DNA of 64,000 nt, taken from assembly GCA_963691655.1 (NCBI GenBank), contig OY829329.1, positions 52,553,279 to 52,617,278 of the forward strand, in the 5' to 3' direction. Of this stretch, positions 60,101 through 64,000 are shown one piece after another. The notes beneath the pieces are model-generated. The model worked only from the letters and a program-made list of their open reading frames with translations. It ran no database searches and was not told where the DNA came from. The stretch is from Toxonevra muliebris (Eukaryota; Arthropoda; Insecta; Diptera; Pallopteridae). Positions within the stretch are counted from its first letter, which is position 1. Every line of letters begins with the position of its first letter. Made by a program: the position numbers and the translations under genes.

Positions 60101-60981
60101 AAATCTTTTTGTATTCCTGTTGTAACTCCTGCTATACATGACGATGATGATGACACTTCTTTCGGTAATGAATCCGTTTTAAAATGTGATCTATAATTTC
60201 TGCGCAATGATAGGGAACGTGTTAAACCGATCTCCGCTGGAAGAAGAAGCGGTGAATTCAGCTCAAGTTTTCTACGTGCACTAATTTGACCGGTTGTTGG
60301 ATATTCATTGTGGGTGCTAGTGTAAAGTTTCTTTCCTGAAGTTGCTCTCATTGCTGTAGTTGTTGTTGTTGTTGACGGATTTTGCTCTATGCGGGTGTTC
60401 ATATTTTTAGCATGTTCCATATTCATATTATTATATACGTTATTGTGAAAGAGTAAATTTGAATTTTTACCGCGCACACGCAATGATGCGGAACGCTGGA
60501 ATTGATTAAAACTTGTACTCTTGCTGTTGGTGTTGCTACTGCTTTTAATGTTACGTAGTTGATGTTGTTGTAGTGGATATAAAAATGGATATGGTATTTT
60601 CGATGTAGAACTTAAGGGGGTTGCTGCTGCTGCTGTCGTTGTTGCTCTTTGTGTCACACTTAGTGGTGCTTCTCCTTTTTGTGGTGATGGAGGCGTTGGC
60701 GGTGTTGGTGGTGGTGTTGATAATGTTGTTGTTGCTTTTGCGGATAGATGTAGTGTTAGTAGTGGTGGTGGTGTTGACGATGATGTTGCTGGGGGTGTTG
60801 GTGGTAGTCCTCGTGCACTAGTTTTTTGCAGAAAATCGGTTATTGGGCTACAATTTGTTTTTGTCACATTATTTTGCGTGTTGTCACTTTGTTGTTCAGT
60901 TTCGTCAACAGCACGTTCAATTTCATCTGTTATTGGTAATGACGTATTACACGTTGTCATTGATGGTGATGATGTCATCAT
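42886..60981 (-). CDS. quick-to-court-like coiled-coil/GRIP protein, six coding exons
   Basis: Joined coding exons 60981-59938, 52159-51816, 51562-50644, 48921-48823, 44720-44628 and 43089-42886 total 2703 bases, 900 residues plus stop. Every junction has GT and AG, and phases agree (0, 2, 0, 0, 0). Residues 1-348 and 349-462 are Thr/Ser/Pro-rich low complexity. A block with [13 protein letters not shown] precedes coiled coil at about 497-540. A His/Ser-rich linker follows, then a second coiled coil at about 655-769. The last 67 residues look like a GRIP domain ([20 protein letters not shown]), a type that binds Arl1 at the trans-Golgi in other proteins. Drosophila qtc is known for an effect on male courtship. 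Identification is by recalled similarity; Golgi action is inference. Confidence 0.85.
43090..44627 (-). other. qtc intron 5
   Basis: 1538 bases of AT-rich DNA with canonical ends. No insertion was recognised. Confidence 0.7.
44628..44720 (-). CDS. qtc exon 5 (residues 803-833)
   Basis: 93 bases, phase 0 at both ends, acceptor TTTTATAG before 44720 and donor CGGAAG|GTTTGTG at 44628/44627. Encodes [20 protein letters not shown] and then [11 protein letters not shown]. The junction reads [19 protein letters not shown] into exon 6, which gives a plausible helix. Confidence 0.82.
45967..46939 (+). pseudogene. LINE RNase H and C-terminal domain, open frame
   Basis: One uninterrupted frame runs from 45941 to the stop at 46937-46939, so this fragment is well preserved. 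The RNase H catalytic residues are all present: Asp in WYTDGSK, Glu in [11 protein letters not shown], Asp in HPDSKAAL and Asp in [11 protein letters not shown] after WVPGHRGH. The C-terminal knuckle is [18 protein letters not shown]. The RT is missing by 5' truncation, so the product cannot retrotranspose alone. It is called a pseudogene because no start or promoter is expected. Confidence 0.88.
45967..47035 (+). mobile_element. 5'-truncated LINE with AATCT tail, in qtc intron 4
   Basis: Flanked by AAGGTCAAA at 45958-45966 and 47036-47044. The duplication may extend to 14 bp with one mismatch (AAGGTCAAATGCCT and AAGGTCAAAGGCCT), in which case the element starts near 45972. It ends in a TAATCTAATCTAATCT tail. 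Content is the RNase H domain and C-terminal segment of a LINE. It lies antisense to qtc. Confidence 0.9.
47095..47230 (-). pseudogene. LINE RNase H scrap
   Basis: On the minus strand a short frame reads [20 protein letters not shown], which resembles the second acidic motif of LINE RNase H (QAELLAI). Adjacent sequence is not readable as the rest of the domain. Opposite strand to the neighbouring LINE, so it is a separate insertion. Confidence 0.5.
47642..47873. mobile_element. 232-bp TIR element with TTGACCCCTCGTA ends
   Basis: TTGACCCCTCGTATGTGGGT at the left is mirrored by TTGACCCCTCGTAAGTACTT read inward from the right. Both continue TTTTCACCACTTTTGGAAGA. Arms are about 48 bp and the interior is AT-only. 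No coding capacity. No target duplication could be fixed. Confidence 0.75.
48137..48167. repeat. T run of 31
   Basis: Uninterrupted homopolymer in qtc intron 4, i.e. an A run on the gene's strand. Could be a retroelement tail or simple slippage. Confidence 0.9.
48823..48921 (-). CDS. qtc exon 4 (residues 770-802)
   Basis: 99 bases, phase 0 at both ends, with acceptor CTTCACAG (before 48921) and donor CGC|GTAAG at 48823/48822. Encodes [20 protein letters not shown] and then [13 protein letters not shown], continuing the amphipathic helix of exon 3. Too short to stand alone as an open frame; found by splice sites and phase. Confidence 0.83.
48922..50643 (-). other. qtc intron 3
   Basis: About 1.7 kb, more than half of it the 992-bp element at 49581-50572. 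Remaining sequence (48922-49572) shows no feature. Confidence 0.7.
49581..50572. mobile_element. 992-bp hAT/P-like non-autonomous element with perfect 8-bp target duplication
   Basis: TACCTCAT stands at 49573-49580 and again at 50573-50580. The ends are short inverted repeats: CAAGGCCGTATTTAGG at the left and CAGGGCCGTAGCCAGG read inward at the right, followed by G-rich runs. An 8-bp duplication with CAGGG-type ends fits hAT; P-type elements also give 8 bp, so both remain possible. No transposase frame. The segment 49933-50510 recurs inverted at 11866-12349. Confidence 0.88.
50644..51562 (-). CDS. qtc exon 3 (coiled-coil core, residues 463-769)
   Basis: Acceptor CCAACACAG before 51562 and donor GATCAG|GTGAGG at 50644/50643. 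Conserved core: [20 protein letters not shown], then heptad-like [20 protein letters not shown] and [15 protein letters not shown] (first coiled coil). A His-rich linker ([10 protein letters not shown]) follows. The second coiled coil runs from [20 protein letters not shown] to [20 protein letters not shown]. The hAT/P-like insertion of intron 3 ends only 64 bases from the donor. Confidence 0.9.
51563..51815 (-). other. qtc intron 2
   Basis: 253-base intron, the shortest of the gene, with GTAAG and AACACAG ends. No insertion. Confidence 0.8.
51816..52159 (-). CDS. qtc exon 2 (residues 349-463)
   Basis: Acceptor AACAACAG before 52159, donor GCGAG|GTAAG at 51816/51815. Phase 0 in, phase 2 out. 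Encodes [17 protein letters not shown], a Thr run, a Thr-Pro rich stretch (PKTPKTPIS) and a more complex end [23 protein letters not shown]. The split Arg codon AG|A joins exon 3 as [15 protein letters not shown], which reads naturally across the junction and supports the model. Confidence 0.85.
52160..53744 (-). other. qtc intron 1, 3' part
   Basis: AT-rich, with a T run at about 52382-52401 and a polypyrimidine stretch near 52258-52282. No exon or mobile element was recognised. Confidence 0.4.
53745..55080 (-). mobile_element. inverted-repeat unit holding a decayed orphan-family gene
   Basis: Arms of about 90-110 bp face each other. CATGAACCAAAGTAT (53786-53800) is mirrored by ATACTTTGGTTCATG (55016-55030). 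Further in, CGAGGTCGCTGAACA (53817) is mirrored by TGATCAGCGACCTCG (54979-54993). Looser similarity extends outward to about 53745 and 55080. The interior on the minus strand codes for remains of a protein family widespread in arthropods. Superfamily unknown. A target duplication was not found, so the outer limits are estimates. Confidence 0.55.
54247..54947 (-). pseudogene. remains of an orphan arthropod protein (SDEQGERxHxD, ADYCW motifs)
   Basis: Three overlapping minus-strand frames form one broken protein. The first has [20 protein letters not shown]. The second has [34 protein letters not shown]. The third has [20 protein letters not shown] and [20 protein letters not shown]. From memory, this order of motifs belongs to a large set of uncharacterised arthropod and cnidarian proteins thought to be transposon-borne. 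No biochemical function is known to me. At least two frameshifts separate the parts. A further frame at 55272-55006, straddling the right arm, may be a 5' part, but I do not recognise it. Confidence 0.6.
55403..55461. repeat. short tandem repeat, about 21-bp unit, three copies
   Basis: TACAGTTTTTTTATAACGAT repeats nearly exactly at 55403 and 55425, with a partial third copy. Units differ only in T-run length. Confidence 0.85.
55815..56008 (+). mobile_element. tRNA-derived SINE copy D (5' part decayed), in qtc intron 1
   Basis: Matches the 3' half of copy C: CATTTCACTTTGCTGTCCGA, TATGGGTCCCTTTCATTCAT, a CAAATATAGTTCACAC block, and the tail ATAATAGTAGTATTAG. The head with pol III boxes is not readable. 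Confidence 0.7.
56009..57996 (-). other. qtc intron 1, middle part
   Basis: AT-rich DNA with TACATA-type microsatellite words. No exon or mobile element was recognised. Confidence 0.35.
57999..58689. mobile_element. 691-bp TA-flanked element with GGTCTGTTCAC ends
   Basis: TA at 57997-57998 and 58690-58691. The left end GGTCTGTTCACGGAC faces the right end, GATCTGTTCACATAC read inward. A block AGTAAAAACTTGCAGCGAGAGAG near the left end recurs inverted in the right third (AACTTGCAACGAGAGAG and a second AACTTGCAACAATT). No transposase frame. The terminal TGTTCAC word is shared with the small element at 4219. Confidence 0.68.
58770..59310. repeat. degenerate TTTCAGAATATTCCAAAT minisatellite
   Basis: At least ten copies of a TTTCAGAATATTCCAAAT-like word (for example near 58774, 58851, 58900, 58955, 58990, 59040, 59086, 59179 and 59200) occur at irregular 20-75-base spacing over about 540 bp. 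The 138-codon frame across it follows from the repeats and is not a gene. Confidence 0.68.
59311..59937 (-). other. qtc intron 1, 5' part
   Basis: AT-rich DNA leading to the donor at 59937. CATACATATGTACATACATG microsatellite near 59829-59849. Nothing else seen. Confidence 0.4.
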
Positions 60982-61006
60982 TGTATTACGATTTCAATGG
61001 CTGCAA
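59938..61006 (-). CDS. qtc exon with start codon (residues 1-348)
   Basis: The acceptor TTTTTTACAG ends at 61007, so the exon opens with 25 untranslated bases (61006-60982). Translation begins at 60981 with the first of two ATGs (MMTSSPSM). This start has the longest frame and no upstream in-frame coding. The protein is low complexity: Thr and Pro runs ([15 protein letters not shown]), Ser and Asn stretches and basic patches such as [13 protein letters not shown]. It ends [10 protein letters not shown] at the donor ATG|GTAAG (59937). The 5' leader exon and promoter lie further right and were not found. Confidence 0.82.
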
Positions 61007-61979
61007 CTGTAAAAAAGAAAGTGTTTGCATATAATATTTACATAAATTTATTTAATGATGTCTTTTATTTATATGTAGGTGTATACATAATGTAAATCAA
61101 TAGCACTTTGAGAATATGGTGGAAGGAACAGTTTTCAGAAAATAAAACTAAAATTTTGTTAACCAATTAGTGAGTTTTTCATCTGTACTTCTACCATGCA
61201 TACATCATAACTCTTAAAGACTCATAACCTCCAAATCTATAGTTCTAGGTTAGGTTGAAGTGGCTGTCTATTTTAATTGGGGGCTTATTTAGATCAATAA
61301 GGCCTATCCTATTCCTTATCTTTTTCGAATTATTTTGTAGTTTTAATGAACTTGTCAAAATTTCTGATGCCAGCAGAATCAAGGTCACTTAGATTTCGGA
61401 ACAAAAGTTGGACTAAGTGGGAGAAGAAACGTTTCTTTCTCCTCCTAATCAAGGCAGTTCCTACAAAAATCATGTGGGGACTATCCAAAAGAGTGTGCAT
61501 TTAAAGAAGCGAGAATTTTCAACCTCCTGGCATAATAACATAGCCAAAATAACTTAGTGTGAAATGCGATTCTCTACACCTACTGCTTGTCTGTATTTGT
61601 ATGATTAACTTACAGGCTCGCAAATGCATACCTGGATGTTGGATGGGGTAGATGGGATGCTATCCCTAGCTTTGAAATTACCAGGAATATCACTAAGTCC
61701 TGGTATTAATATAGATGGGCTTTAAATAGTCAAGATTTCTCTTTCAGAGAAAATATAAATATTACTGGGTTAGTGCTATGCTTCAGCCAGACAGTGATTT
61801 ATTTAATCGCCGATACTTCTTCTTGAAATATATGCATTGCAGTGATCCAAAAGGTGAATAGATTTATAAATATCCAGTTTAATTGCAAAGATACCCGCTT
61901 CCACTCTACCGTCCATTTTGGAGCTTTCGGTATGAAACTGTTCGTAGAGCCAGAGAACCACCTCACGGTGGTGGAATCC
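61007..61979. other. upstream intron or flank of qtc
   Basis: TCTAGGTTAGGTTGAAG at 61245-61261 looks like the tail (CAACCTAACCTA) of a minus-strand retroelement, but no coding remnant was identified beside it. No upstream exon could be recognised. Confidence 0.35.
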
Positions 61980-62960
61980 AGAGACGACGGATCCGTTTAC
62001 GGTACAGTAAAAACGGTATCCGTTTCAAGCTATACAGAAACAGAACGTTAATGTACAGTAAAAGTCGTACCTTTTTCAATTTTCCGTTTTTAGTCAGTAT
62101 TTACTCCGTCAAAACGTTTTCCGTAAATTCTCCGTCAAAACGGATCCATTTACGGGCCCTGAATACTCCGTTCTAAACGTATCCGTTTCTTCTCCGTAAT
62201 TTCACCGTCAAGTCTGTATTCGTTTGTATTCCGTAAAATCGTATTAATATGTTAGATTTTTTCTAAAATATTTTATTTTTGAAATTTTTCAAAACTAATT
62301 TTCAATTCCCAGTGTCAGTAGAAGGTTTCGATTCCTGACTGGACAATTGCCGATTTCGCATTTTTTATGTGAGTAGATATTACATAAAAAATTATTCTCT
62401 TTTTAATAGTATCTTTCTCATCCTAATAGACGCAATTCCTAATAATCGTGGAAAAAATACAAGCTGAAAATTTCTTCCAGACATCAATATTGTTGAAGAG
62501 GAGAATGCTGTTAATATGGAAATACAACCACGGAAATTCAAGATAGAAAGGCACATCTTTGCCTATCTACACTATCCTTTATAGAAGCAGGAAGAATAAA
62601 TATAGTGTGTTGTGCAATTTCACATTTACATTGCTATGTAGATATGTATGTATAATGCATGTACTTATGAATGTCGTTGTTGAAAATAAATTATATTTAT
62701 ACATATACATTGGTAGTTCTCAGTTTTTAGTAAGAATATACTGTCCGGAAACGGTCCGTCATATCGTATTAATAACGGAAAAGTCTCCGTTTTTTATAAG
62801 AATATACAGTCCGTAAACTGTACATTTTGTTGTACTTTCAGCGGAAAAATTTCCGTTTTGTATGTTCCTTTTTATCCGTTTGCTGTACCGTTTCCGGATC
62901 CAGAAACGGATTCATTTCTCGATACAAATCCTTCACTTCTGTATCGTTTCTGGAACAGAA
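61980..62960. repeat. inverted-repeat unit rich in CCGTTT/AAACGG words
   Basis: Left part GGATCCGTTTACGGTACAGT and AAAACGGTATCCG (61988 on) is mirrored by ACTGTACATTTT and CTGTACCGTTTCCGGATCC near 62817-62901. Many CCGTTTT, CCGTCAAAACG and GTCCGTAAAC words fill about 61980-62220 and 62730-62960. Two neighbouring blocks, AAGAATATACTGTCCGGAAA (62732) and AAGAATATACAGTCCGTAAA (62799), are direct repeats about 67 bp apart. Subterminal repeats of one short word around an AT-rich centre suggest a DNA transposon of unknown type. Confidence 0.6.
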
Positions 62961-64000
62961 TCGGTACGTTTTGTTTGTTGGGTAGGTTCTAGACCCCATT
63001 TATCATCAATTGCAGATTTGCAGGAATAAAACGCATTTGAGGTTTTCTTAATCCTGCCTTGAAGAAATGTTATGTTTTCTTGTGCAAATGTAAAAGTAAA
63101 AATGTGAAGATAAGACTTGAAGACAATGGGTTTAAAGTTTTTGAATGGCATCTCCAGCAATTCAATATAACCAATCAACAAAACTTCTTAGGGAATTTAG
63201 TGGCAAATTAAAATATTCACAAAAAAAGTTTTTCCAGAGCCATATAAGAACTACATATTAGACTGTTAAAGTAGGTCTTCGGAAAATATAAACCAGAAAA
63301 TCGCAGTAAACCTTTGTTGGAAATGCATATGTCAAAAAGAAATATGCTTCACGACCATCTGATTAAGTCTTAAATGTTTATAATCAGCCATTGACATTCT
63401 TCTGTTCATTGACTTAACCATAACTAATTATTTAAACTGCATATTATAAAATCATTAATAATTTCTTAAGCATATAATACTCATTTAATTAACTTATTAA
63501 ATAGATAAATAACATTTTAAGTCAGCTTAAACTGCAGGCTATGTACAAAAGTAATTAAAACTTTCTTCAATCTTGCAAATATTTAATTTATAGTTGTACA
63601 TCGCACTTAATGCTACTGCATTTATATGTATTAAAGCAAACATAATACTTCATTTTAAATCAGTATGAAGAAAAAACTAATCCTATCATTATTAAATATG
63701 AAATAGATTTATTAAGTATTAAAACTAGTTGGACGACTGATTTTTCACTTTGATATTTACTCTTAATTATTGTAGTTTGCTTTGTTTTCATTTGAAATTT
63801 ATGTATGAATGAGTGGTAATTTATTACTTGCAAAAAAAAAGAAAATTAAATAAACGTTAAACAATTCGAAAGTGAAAATTATTAAGTATGGATTAATAAC
63901 TTTAAAAGCGCGCATGGTTAATTTCAATTGTTGGCAACTTCATTTTGCAAGACTAACTAAATGAAAATGGAAAAAAGTCTTATATGTACAATTAAAGAAA
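62961..64000. other. AT-rich non-coding DNA to the window end
   Basis: No gene or repeat was recognised. Confidence 0.35.

Noticed and set aside
60621..60821. Val/Leu-rich frame on the plus strand
   Set aside because: Antisense shadow of the Thr/Pro-rich qtc first coding exon.

Overview
The window is AT-rich eukaryotic DNA from an insect, most likely a higher (schizophoran) fly. The evidence is one multi-exon gene with canonical GT..AG introns that reads as the Drosophila gene quick-to-court (qtc), set in a dense field of fly-type transposons (mariner, Tc1-like, non-LTR LINEs, tRNA-derived SINEs, many small inverted-repeat elements) and long degenerate simple repeats. The exact species cannot be read from the sequence. 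No bacterial, CRISPR, rRNA or bona fide tRNA gene features were seen.

Layout. 0-42 kb holds no host coding exon that I can support. It is a repeat-rich intergenic or very large intronic region: a defective mariner (196-1462), small terminal-inverted-repeat (TIR) elements, a second internally deleted mariner-type element (7317-8219), a cluster at 8.9-12.4 kb (TIR element, degenerate minisatellite, another TIR element, a second mariner whose 3' end is replaced by a fragment of another element), a degenerate LINE on the minus strand (14.35-16.08 kb), a 516-bp foldback element with a perfect 8-bp target duplication (20319-20834), two divergently oriented Tc1-like DD37E copies (22986-24266 and 25434-26552), pyrimidine-rich and other decayed minisatellites (30.2-30.8 and 33.3-33.7 kb), SINE copies, a 5'-truncated LINE with a 13-bp target duplication (38436-39031) and a TTAA-flanked element (39803-40884).

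42.9-61.0 kb is the qtc-like gene on the minus strand. Six coding exons (61006-59938, 52159-51816, 51562-50644, 48921-48823, 44720-44628, 43089-42886) join in frame with consensus splice sites to give a 900-residue protein: a long low-complexity N-terminus, two coiled-coil blocks and a C-terminal GRIP-like domain. A 5' untranslated leader joins the first coding exon at an acceptor at 61007, so the promoter lies upstream, beyond or near the right edge. The introns carry insertions: a LINE fragment and a TIR element in intron 4, a 992-bp hAT/P-like element ending 64 bp from a splice donor in intron 3, and in the 7.8-kb intron 1 an inverted-repeat unit containing remains of an orphan arthropod protein family, a SINE, a TIR element and a decayed minisatellite.

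61-64 kb is upstream of the coding region and holds an inverted-repeat unit built from CCGTTT-type words. Apart from qtc, every coding stretch belongs to a mobile element and almost all are broken. The chief interest is the number of separate small elements whose ends and target duplications can be read exactly.
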